NCBI GenBank assembly: GCA_029339195.1
Contig: JAPTJF010000231.1
Location: 1-64,000, forward strand
Reading direction: 5' to 3'
DNA length: 64,000 nt
Source of the DNA: Micractinium sp. NFX-FRZ
Taxonomy: Eukaryota; Chlorophyta; Trebouxiophyceae; Chlorellales; Chlorellaceae
The translations under genes were made by a program, and so were the position numbers. Under the pieces are notes generated by a model. It had not been told where the DNA came from. It saw only the letters and a list, made by a program, of their open reading frames with translations, and searched no databases. Shown piece after piece: positions 10,465 to 21,100 of the stretch (positions are counted from its first letter, which is position 1; each line of letters opens with the position of its first letter).

Positions 10465-13400
10465 TCACCCATCAAAGGGGCGGAGCTCGAGAAATCCCTG
10501 CTTCACCCAGAGGCAGTCGCACAGGTGGACCCTGCAGAAGCCAGGCAAGCTCTGGGTGGCCTGCGGAAGAAGAGGAAGATGACGGCAGCCCAGAGGCAAG
10601 AAGGGGTCAAGGAAGCCCACAGGACATCAGGTCAAGCGGCACCACATAGGTATTTGTGGCCTGCAGCACCACACGGCCGCCAGGCTGGACGGTGACGGTC
10701 ACATGAGCATGCTCTTGCGTGTCATCAACAGCCGTGCACAGGCAGCCAAGCGCCACCAACAACAGCATGTTCTCGGGATGCTTGAAGCATCCGCACGCCT
10801 TGTGTGCGCGCTCACGCACCTCGTCCCTCAGCTTCCTCTCCAGGGAGGGCAGCTCGCCCAGCTGAGAGAGCAGCTTGCTGCAGGAGGGGTAGAGTGGCAA
10901 GCACCGCAGACAGAGGATGCACAGCCGATGAGAAGCGCCAGGTGGGAGGGTGCCGCTGAACACTTGTGTAACTGCGCTCGGGCAGCCCATGCTGGCAAGG
11001 CGGCTCTGCAGTGCTGCGGGTGCTAGGCTGTGGCAGGATGCATCTGACGCCACTCACTCCGCGGGGCAGCGCATGTGTGGGCAGGCCGCCAGGCGCTCAA
11101 GCAGGTCGCGCTTGAATCGCAGGAAGCCGGCAGCCCCTGCAGGCAGGCAGGCGGGCAGGTAGGGAGGTCAAGCGGGGTGGCGGTGCACACAGCATTGTGT
11201 TGCTTTTGGTGGACAACTATCACAATGGCGGCGGAGAGTGCTGAGAGTCCTGGTGATCATGCGGCGGAGCTCACTGCTCACAAGGCATTTCCCTTGACGG
11301 TCATCAGGCCCATGCAGCCGAGCATGCAAGATATGCATGCAAGATGTGCATGTGCTAGCCCCGCGGCCTCGCCTGGGGTGGCGCGCACTTCCTGCTGTGA
11401 CCAGGCGAACAGGCTGCGCTGATCGTCCAAAAAGCGCTGGAAGGCGCTCTCCTGCAGCGGGCCGTGGGCGGAAAGAGGGCGTGCATGCTCCTCTTTAAAA
11501 CTAAAGGGCGCACAACGCACATGAGAAACACTTGGCGCCAATCATCACAAGCGTATACACGCAGGGCGAGTGTGGCAGCAAGTCAGAGGTGCCCATGTTT
11601 CGTTGACATGGCAGGAGCACTTGATCTCCTCCCAGCCCACTTGCCTCTGTCTGTGCCGGCCGCAGCAGGAACGGCGGTACAGGCACGCCACCCCGCTCCA
11701 CCACCAGGCGGTACAGGACGCTTGGCGGCATGCTCTGGCCGTTCTCAAGGTGGCGCACACACGTGCTTTCCAGCCGCCATGTGGGGTCCTGCAGCAGGGA
11801 GGGGGCGGGCGGGCCGAGACCAGCAGGCAGGGAAGATCAGCAGGCAGGCAGGCAGGCATGGCACAGGGTGGCAGTGAAACAGAAGTGCGACAACCCTGCT
11901 TTGCCGAGCGCTTCCACACGCCGCAGAGAGCACGCAAGGAGCACGCAGCCAAGAGCACGCCACCCACAGCACAGAACCGAGAGCATACAATAAGCACGCA
12001 AAAGCATACAACAATAAGTGCCGAGTTTCGGATGCCTGCGCACCCAGAAGTCGGAGTCAGAGGGGCTGCTGCTGCGGCTGCGGCTCTGCCGCTGCCTGCT
12101 GCTGCTGCTGCGCTTGCTAGGGCTGCTGCGGCGCCCCGACTTGGCGCCGCCCCTGCTCCTGCTCCTGCTCCTTTCCTTGCCCCTGCTTCTTCCCCGGCTG
12201 CTCTTGCGCTTGCGCTCGCTGTGCCTGCTCTTCTTCTTGCTGCGGCTGCCGCTCCTGCTCCTGCTCCTGCTCCGCCTCTTCTTGCTTCGGCTTCTGTCCC
12301 TGCTCCTGCCCCTGCTGCTCCGCCTCTTCCGTCCCCCGCTCCTACTCCTGCTCCTGCTGCGCCGCCTGCCCTTGCTGTCGCGTGCCGTCGCTCTGCTGCT
12401 GTCGCCGGCCCCGCCCCTGCTGCTGCCCCCGCCGCCGCTGCTACCGTTGCCGCCTTTGCTGCTGCCCTTCAGCCAGTGCCGTGCCGCTTCCGGCACTGGT
12501 GGCAGGGCGCTCAGGCTGGAGCCTTGGGGCTGCTCTGCCTGCTGGTTCCGCGGCTGCCGGGCAGGTGCCTCTGCCAAGGGACCCAGGTCGGGCGTCAAGT
12601 CTCGACTGCCGGGCTGGGTGCTGCCACTGTGCTGCTGCGCCTGCGCCGCCGCAGCATGTGCTGCTGCCAGCGCCGGCGGCGGCTCTGCACAGAGCGCCAG
12701 AACTGCCAGCAGCTGCGGCTCCCCATCCTCCTCTGTTGCTCCGCCTGCTGCTGCCTGCTGCATGGGCGGCACTGCCAGGCGCTGCTCCCCCAGCTGCTCT
12801 TGAAGCAGCGCCAGCGGCAGCACCAGCATCCGCCACTCATCAGCACCTGTGCCTTGCTGTGACCCTTTGTGGGGACCGCCTGCTGACACAAGGTGGCCGC
12901 TCGACTTCACCTGCCATGCAGAGTGGCGCAGTGCGGGCGCCAGGAGCTGTCAGGGGTTGCAAGCACGCAAGCAACCCTACTGTCATCAGGGACCACAGCA
13001 GTACAGCAGCGCTCAAGCTGTACCGCGCCACTAAACTGCCCGGCAAAACATCCTCCTCCCATCGGCCCACGCAACGCCAGGACCTCTGGCATTGTCTCCA
13101 GTGGGGAAAACATTTGCCTCTCTGCTGCTGTGCTTAGCAACATCCCCGTCAGCAGCGCTGTCCAGCTGCACGTGCCCGGCATGCTCAGTCCGCCACTCCA
13201 CGAAACCCAAACGCCTGCCCGCTCACCATCATGACCTCCAGCATCGTCTCCAGCAGGACAGCCGCCTCTTCAGAGCCGTCCTGTGCGGCCTCACCGGCCT
13301 GGGCAGCGCTGTCCAGCTGCAGCAGGCACATGGGGGCGCCCAGCTCCCTCCACTGCGCCACCGCTGCCTCCAGCTCGGGGCCGTCGCACTCGGCGCTTGA

Positions 13401-14665
13401 GCGCAGGCTCAGCCTGCACAGGGCGGGCGGGCAGGGGGTGGCATCCATGCGGTGGCGAACACAAGGTGAGCCTTAAAGGCCTGGCCTATTCTCGAATGCT
13501 TACGAGGCCGCGTAGCACCTGTAGCAGCAGCAGCAGCAAATGCCGCCGCCGCCGACGACCCACAGTGCCGCAGCTGTCAGGGCATGCAACAAAACAGCAC
13601 CTCTCACCTGCTGCCGGGGAGCAGGAGGTTGTGCTGGCCAGGCGTGCCGTCTGCCCGCCACCAGCTGCCCTCCATTGGCACCAGCCCGCTGCCTTCCGCC
13701 TGCCCCTGCCCCTGCCCCTGCCCCTGCCCCTGCCCCTGCCCCTGCCCCTGCCCCTCGGCATCCTCAAACCACACCAGCCCGCGCCAGCCGCTGCTGGCAG
13801 CAGGGCCAGGCGGCGCCGGAGCGGGCGCCAGGGGCTGCTCTCTTGCAGGCGCAGCTGGCTGTGGCGCCTCAAAGCGTGCCTGAGCCACGCCTTGTGGCTC
13901 AGCCTGAGCGCAAGCGTCAGCTGACACTGTCAGTCCTGATGCTGCCAGGCTGCTGCCTGACACAGCAGGCAGCACTGGGGCCAGCCACGCGGACAACCCA
14001 GCAGGCAGGCCAGCGGCTGCAGCAGGGCCTGCAGCAGCAGCGGCTGCCACAGCTGCAGCAGTGGTGGCTGCCGCGGGTGGCCGGGGTGGAGCTGCGGCAG
14101 CTCTGGCAGGCACAGCAGCCGCTGCTGCCCCCGGTGCACGGCTGCTGGCCTCCTGCTGCGCCTCGTCAGCAGCCACGACTGCCAGCCCCAGCCCCTGACC
14201 CTCCTCGTCTGCCACGTCAAGAGTGACTGATGTCGCGGGTGAGGGCTGGGACATGACATCTTCAGCACCATCCTCCGCATCTTCTGTGCTTGACGGCAAT
14301 TCAGTAGGCTGGGGCCCCTCCTCCATCGTAGCTTGCACTTGAGGCTGGCCTGCTGCCGTGCTGCCCCGCTCAGTTGACTGCCCCTCATCCTGCTGCTCCT
14401 GCTGCTCCGCTGCTGCAGGTAAGGGTGCTGTGGGCTCCGCTGCCGATGGCGGCTTGGATGCTGCTGCTTCAGCCGTCTCAGCTGCTGTCGCTGCGGCTGC
14501 CGCTGGTTTGCTTGCTGCAGCTGGCTCAGCCTCTGCCTCTGCGCCGGCTTCATCTTCAGCACTGGCTTCCTCATCGGCAGCTGCCTCCTCCAGGCGCTGC
14601 CTAAGCAGCCACTCGCGCATGGCTATGTCCGTCTTGCCACATCCCCAGCGAGGTACCGCATGGCA
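10465..14665 (-). CDS. Acidic/RS-rich protein with shared C-terminal module (paralog C)
   Basis: Function unknown. Exons: 14665-13608, 13413-13227, 12910-12044, 11788-11645, 11451-11373, 11136-11058, 10877-10820, 10560-10465; phases join and give 855 aa plus an unresolved start. An ATG at 14620 (MREWLLRQRLEE) could also start it. Order: CHAVPRW, an acidic E/A/D region, alanine-rich stretches, a (GQ)n tract, a WWRADGTPGQHNLLLPG segment, a helical segment, a dense SR/RS domain ending SDSDFW, then the module DPTWRLES...ELRPFDG. The exons of 144, 79, 79, 58 and 96 nt equal those of the gene at 931-2909. Two donors, at 11644 and 11372, are GC. A possible micro-exon near 13530 is not included. Confidence 0.65.
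13698..13755. repeat. (CCCCTG)n coding hexanucleotide repeat
   Basis: Nine or so tandem CCCCTG units encode a glycine-glutamine run on the minus strand, inside the first long exon of the gene at 10465-14665. Confidence 0.9.
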
Positions 14666-14995
14666 CTGCACAAGCAGGCAAGGCGGGGTTTTGCGAGACA
14701 CGTGGGGCAAGGCGGGGGGAGGCAGGCTTGCACAGTCAGCACCCACCTTGGGTGCGCTCACAACACGCAAAGTTTGTTTTTGGCAAAACAGACAGACAAC
14801 ACGGCTGCGTAGAGCCACCACGTGCACTCACGCGCTTGCAGGCGGCTCCCGCTGGGCAGGGATTTGAACGAGTGTGCGCATAGCGGCACTGATGAGGGAA
14901 GGCAGCCCTGCAGCGCAGTGCAGCGCATGAAATGGTGATGCAGTGGTGAGTGCCGCCTGCTCAATGCTGGGGCGCCCCTCCCACATAGCATGCCC

Positions 14996-15062
14996 CTTTC
15001 ATATTATTATTAATTATTTATTAATAATGATCACTATAATCATATATATTCGTAGCATGGTA
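14996..15062. promoter_or_regulatory. AT-rich island with a 9-bp perfect inverted repeat
   Basis: About 65 bp of almost pure A/T in a very GC-rich window. ATTATTAAT (15006-15014) and ATTAATAAT (15020-15028) form a perfect hairpin with a 5-nt loop, and ATATATAT follows. It sits between the stop of the gene at 15182 and the 5' end of the next gene on the same strand, so it may be that gene's TATA region or the end of the upstream transcript. Confidence 0.6.
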
Positions 15063-15181
15063 ATGGGCTGACAAGGATGACCTGGCCCACTGGCAGCACC
15101 CTTGCTGGCTCTACCGCACACAACCTTGCAGCGTGCAAACCGTGCAGAGCCTTCCCTGCTTCCCCCCGCCTGTCGCTACAC

Positions 15182-18100
15182 TCACCCCTCAAAAGGCCTC
15201 AGCTCGTACGTCCTGCCAACCACAGACTCCCAGATGCAGCCCTCCAGATGGTCTCTGATAAAGTGGTCCGGCTTGCGCTTGGCCTGCAGGCGGCGGCAGC
15301 CCAGGGCACAGCGCGTGCGCGGTGTGTGTTCGACATGCACAATTCCGCAGCAAGGACAGCAAGCTGCAGCTGGGCCAGAGCTGGGTTGGGTGTGCCGGAC
15401 GCAGTTGGGCCGCACTGCCGCACGCACCTTGACCTCCAGGACCTTGTCCATCTGCAGGGTGCATGCATTCTCCTCCAAGAAGCGCAGCGCCAGGGCATGC
15501 ACCTCGCTGCATCAGCATGGGCGCAGGTAGCCAGAAACCGAGTTGGGCCCAGGCTGGCTTTGTACAGACAAGGGGAAAAGCGAGGAGAAGAGCAGAGAGG
15601 CGGGCAAGGCTGGCCTGGTGCCCTGTGCGCTTTCAAGGGGCAGCAAAGGAAAGATAATAGGGCTGGGCGGGAGGAGAAGCACGGGGAGGCGGGTGGAGCT
15701 CACCTGGATGGTGCGCGTTTTGTGGGGCGGGAGTACAGGGCCGCCAGCAGGTGGCTCTTGAGTCGGAGGAAGCCGATGGCACCTGTGCACACGTGGACAA
15801 GCAAGGGAGACGCGTGAAAAGTGAAAGGGCTGGCAGCTAGCCGCATGAGTGCATGCCGCCAGGTTGGGGCAGCTGACAACAGATGCATGACGAGCTGTAG
15901 GCAGCTCGCAGCACTTGTATGTAACAACCACAATGGCATGCCGACAAGTGTGTCACAGACCGTCGGCAGCTCACAGCACTTCCATAGCAACCACCAACCA
16001 ACCAACCAACAGTGCATGCTTGCCTGACAGCGGCTGAACTGTGTCTCCCAGCACAACTTCAAACAGGTGGGGGCTGTGCTCCAGGAAGCGCCGGAACGTT
16101 GCCTCACGGTTCTCCCCGGCGCCGTCCGCCATGTAGGCGGGCAGCTCCACGTCATCGCCCAGCAGGCGCAGCAGCTCGTAGTAGGGCTGAGGCCCGTGCT
16201 GCTGCAGCAGCTGCACGCAGCGCCACTCCAGCGCCAGAGCCGGGTCCTGAGGAGGCCAAACAAGCAGACCAGGGATGGTCGGGATAAAGAGAGGGAGGGT
16301 GGGTAGGAGGCGGAGTGGCCTGAGGAAGAAGAATGGCCTGAGGCAGCAGTGTGCAGCTTGTGAGGGCGCGGGGGGACAACGGCAGGGGCACAGGCAGGGG
16401 CGCAGCAGAAGGCACATAACTGCCCTCAAAGCACACAGTTGAAGAGCGGCTGCGCCTCACCCATTCCTCGGGCGTCCCCGCTGCCCTGCTGCTGCGGCGT
16501 GCCGGCTTTGCAACCGGCTGCTCCTGCTGTGTCTGCTGCGCCTGCCGCTCCTCTTGCGCCTGCTGGCTTTGCTGCTCCTGCTCTGCCGCAGCTGCTGCTG
16601 CTGTGGGTGCGGGCTCCGCTGCTGGCGGGTGTGCCGGCGTCTGGCGTTCGGCAGGCGAGGCCTCATCACCTGCCTGCCCCGCTGGCAGCTCAACTATCTC
16701 GCCCCTCTGCGCTGACCTAGCGTGCCGCTGCTCCCACCCATCTTGCTGAGCAGGCTCACTGTACTGCCCACTGTACTGCCAGTTGGCATAGCTGCTGGAC
16801 CCGCCTGCACCTGCGCCTGCTGCGTAACCGTAGCCGTAGCCCTGCGACTGCTGCCAGGAGTGGTAGGGGCCGTAGCCAGGGTGGTACATTGGTGCAGAGT
16901 ACTGCAGGGAGGGAGAGATGTGGGGAGGTGCAGGGTGGGGAAGGCGTGTGCAGACAAGCGCACACATGCCACACCACGGAAGAGGCACGCTCTGGGCACG
17001 GGGGTCCAACAAAATCAGATGCGCGCGGGGGCGTGCCATGCACACTTGCCCACCCGACCAAACGGGTGCGCTCAGGCACAGCATGCCCAAAACACCCCTG
17101 CTCACCACGTCGTATGGTGACACAGCATACGGGTAGGCGCGTCCATGTTGCTGCTGGCCATAAGGGCCGTAGCCGGTGGCGGGGTAGGTGTACGGAGACG
17201 GCCCCATGCCCGCCGCCGCTGCATCTGCGCCCACACCTGCAGCAGGCAGAAGCGCAGCAACGCCTGCTGTCCAAACACGCACAAGGGGAGAGCAGAGGGG
17301 CAGGGCGAGCAGTGGCCATGCTTGGCACCACCGCCTGTGTCCCAGGAGGTGCGCTGAGCTGGCAGGAAGCTGGCCCGCCTGGGCTGACATGGCCTGCACA
17401 CCCAGCACACCCCGTGCTCAACCTGACTAGACCTCACCTGGGGGCATGGTAGGGTGGGGTGCACCTGCGCTGCCTGGGACAACCTCCTTTCCGGAGGCTG
17501 CATCACCAGCATCGCCCACTGGCGGCTTGCTGGCAGAGGGCTCTGCCTCGCCTGCTGCTGCTGCTGGTGCAGCCGGGCGCGCCTTGGGGCCGGGGATGGA
17601 GTGGTTCTTGCGGAGGGTCATCACTATTTTCTTGCCAGCTGATGCATCGGCCGCCCCAGCCCGCGGCGCCGCTGCTGCGCCTGGCACATCCTCTGCCGCT
17701 GCCTCTGGCGCTGTTGCTGCTGCTGCCACCGCTACTGTCTCTGTGGGAGGGTCTGCTGTCGCTGCTGCTGGCTGTGCAGGTCCTGCTGCAGGAGGCGACG
17801 GCGGGCCCGGCTCTGGAGGCAGCGGCGGCGCCTCCTCCTCTGAGTCCGACAGCAGCTCGGCAGCAGCCTGCACCTTTGACGCTGACGCTGCACGGGGACC
17901 CGCTGCAGCAGCTGCTGCAGGTGCAGCTGCTGCAGGTGCCGCCGCTGCTGCTGCTGCTGCACCTGCTGCTGCCATTCCTTGCACGCCCTCCTCACGCTCC
18001 TCCTCCTCCTCCTCCTCGCTGTCCTCAAGTAGGTAGAGGGTGGGGCGCGCCACGCTGGGCACGCCCTGCACTGAGCTGGCCTGACCCAGCGCTGAGCTGG

Positions 18101-21100
18101 GCCCCGCCTGTGCCGAGCGCGAGGGATGCGGTGCTGCGCTGGGCATGCTCTGCAGCTGCCCGCCCCCTGCTGCAGGGGTGGGGCCCTGACCGCCAGCAGG
18201 CCGCTCCGGCAGCGGCGCTGCAGCAGGCGCCTCCGTCGCCTTACCCGCTGTGTCCTCCAGCAATGGGGCTGGTGGGGCCGCCGTTGCTGCGGTCGAAGGC
18301 AAGGCGGCGTCAGACATGCTTGAGTAAGAGAGTGATGGGCCTGACAGCGCCGGTGCTGGAGATGGAGCAGCGGCCGCGACTGCCTGCTGCGCATGCTGCG
18401 CCACTGGGTGCTGGGCCAGTGCGGGCTGCTGCTGCTGAGGCGCCGCTGGCTGCTGCACCTGCTGCTGCACCTGCTGCTGCTGCTGCTGCGGGCGGACGAC
18501 GCCCAGCCGGGGGTCTGCAGGGCGCGCCGGCAGCTGGTGCTGCGCTGCAGCTGCATGCACCGCGCCACCATGCTGTGCAGGCTGCTGGGACGGCAAGGCA
18601 GGGCCCTGTGGCACTTGCTGCTGCTGACCCAGCTGCTGCTGCTGCCCTGGCTGCTGCTGCTGCTGCCCTGGCTGCTGCTGCCCTGGCTGCTGCTGTTGCC
18701 GCTGCTGCTGCTGCTGGGGAGGCTGCAAGTGCACCCTGCCAAGCTTCAGGTGCCCCATCGGCTTCTCCTCATCAAGCAGCTCTTTCACCAGCAGGGCAAG
18801 CTTCTCTCCGGCCAGCGGCTGCGCCTGCTGCGTGCTTGCGTCCCTGCAGCGGCGTGCACGCAGCTGGTTAGATACGAGCAGTGCGTGGGTGCGTCGACAA
18901 TAGAAGGGGGCGAATGTGCAGGTAAGCTCAAAGGCTTTCTGCATATGCGAGGCGACGTCTGGTCTACGGCCAGCAGGGCGCAGCACATGCCTCATGCCCA
19001 TTGCTGGCATTGCCCCCGCCCACTGCATTGCCCCCGCGCACCTGTCCAGCTTGCCGGGCCACTTCTCCACAAGCGTCTTCTGCCAGCGCAGGGTTGCCAC
19101 CTGCGGCACAGGCAGGTGCAAACAGGACGCACTGTTCACGAACGATTGAAAGCACAGCAGCTGCACATGGAAATAGCTGTCCTGCCATACCAGGCTGCCC
19201 AGACACGTTGCCAACCGTGCACCACACTGCGCGCCATGCACACTTTGAGCCACTTGATCAGCAGGAGGAACAGCAGGCGCGACAGGGCGGCACTCACGTG
19301 ACCGGCGGTCCATTGCGGCTCCCTTGCCTGGCGCCGCAGTTCGGCCATCTCTTGCAGTTCCTGGGGCTTGGGAGCCCCCCTGTCGCTGGAGGGGTCGGCA
19401 TTGGAGACATCGGATGGGGCGGGGCGTAGGGTCTCGTGCTGCACAAAGAAAGGGCATGAAAGGGAATGAAAGGGCATGTCAAAAGAGAGGTTGCATTATG
19501 GAGGGGCAGGGGGCGGCGGGGCGGGGCATCTGCCGGGTACACTGCGGCGGAAGACAGGCATAGACATCTTGCAGAGGTGGATTCTGATGCCTGGCATGAG
19601 TGTGCATGATATCTGACACCCCAGCCCACCCCACCCCGCCTGCCTTGAGGCTCAGCTTGCCGTCTGCCCCGAGGCTCTCAATCTCCCGCAGGCGGTAGGC
19701 GCCCTGCAGGCCGGCACATAGAGCAGCAGGGTGGTGGTCAAGACCCTTGTGTGTGTATACACACTCAATGGGTGTCTCCTGAGCTTCACCATGAAGACAC
19801 ACACGCACGCAAGCACCACACTCAACAATGGCCGACACACGATGCATGTGGTCTTAAGCAGCAGCAAAGCAGAGCAGAAGGAGCAGAGGCTGCGGCAGGA
19901 ACCTACCGCCTTCTTGAACCTGACCACCAAGCCGCGCAGCAGGCTGCACCCTGTGCCCGCATCTGCGCACGGCAGAGAGGCATCGAGGCCAGGAGTCAGC
20001 ATGCAGTACAGCAGATGGTGAGGACAGGCAAGGAGTGCCCACGCGCAAACCGTGTGGCGGTTGTTACGACCGGGGACCGCACTGTGTACAGTGAGGAGCA
20101 ATTGACTCACAACAGGGCTGCAGGGGCTGGCCCAGCTCTGTTGTCGCACACGCTCCTTTCAGCGGGAGGCAGCACAGGCAAGAAAGTGCACACCCGACCA
20201 GCCTGTGTGCACAACTGGGTGTTCTCTTGGCTCAGCAAGGCCTCACCCTGCAGCGCTTGCTCCAGCGGCACAGCATCCTGCACCTGCGCCCGCACCAGCA
20301 CCACGCGCTGCACGTTGTGCACGTCCACTGCCGCCGTGACGTGCCAGCTCGCGTGGCGAACGGCTGGCTGCTGTGCAGGCTGCGGCAGCTGCTGCTGCTG
20401 GTGTTGCTGCTGCGGAGGCTGCTGCGGTGGCGGCCGTTCATGTGGCTGCTGCTGCTGCAGTGGCTGTGGCCGCTGGAGAGGCTGCTGCTGCTGCTGCTGC
20501 TGCTGATGTGCCAGCTGCCAGTGTGCCTGCTGGTACGGCTGTCCTGGCTGCAGCGGGTGCGAGGCGGCAGCACTCGCAGGCACAGGCCAGCTGGTGCCAC
20601 TGAGATGCCTGCCCAGACTCTGCTGCTGCGGTGGAAGCTCAGGCTGTTGGCCTGCTGCCTGCCGCTGAGGTGGCCGCGTGCGTGGGTCTACCGGCAAAAG
20701 CCCAGCGGTAGCAGCGGCAGCACCAGAGGCAGTTGGCCCCCCCGACAGGGATGACAACCGCTGCAGCCCCACAGCCTCCTGCGGGTTGTCTCTCCAGGCA
20801 TGCTGCTGCTGCCCCAATCCATGCGACCCAGAGTGCACCTGCTGCTGCTCCTGGATCTGATGCGGTGGGGAGGGCCCGCCGCCGCCTCGGCTCGCAGCTG
20901 CAGCGGCGGCCCCACCCCTGGTGTGTGCTGCAAACGCCTGGTGCTCCTGGCTCGCGGCAGGCTCCTGCCGCGCTCCCTCTGGCTGCTTCCTTTTCAGGAA
21001 AGGGTTCCCTCCGGCTGCTGTTGCAGCTGCTGCTCCCGCTGTCACTGGTCTGGCTGGCACCACCCCGCCTGCCGCTGGCCTGCCCCCCGCCCGTGGCGAC

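Noticed and set aside
10561..10819. Minus-strand readable extension after LRDE (VRERAHKACGC... to a stop)
   Set aside because: It begins with a GTGCGT donor and ends with a TCCGCAG acceptor; the other three paralogs have an intron at the same place and the conserved last exon follows.
12018..12803. Plus-strand leucine/arginine-rich open frame opposite the RS domain
   Set aside because: It is the antisense of the RS-rich exon; the minus-strand frame has conserved ends and joining phases.
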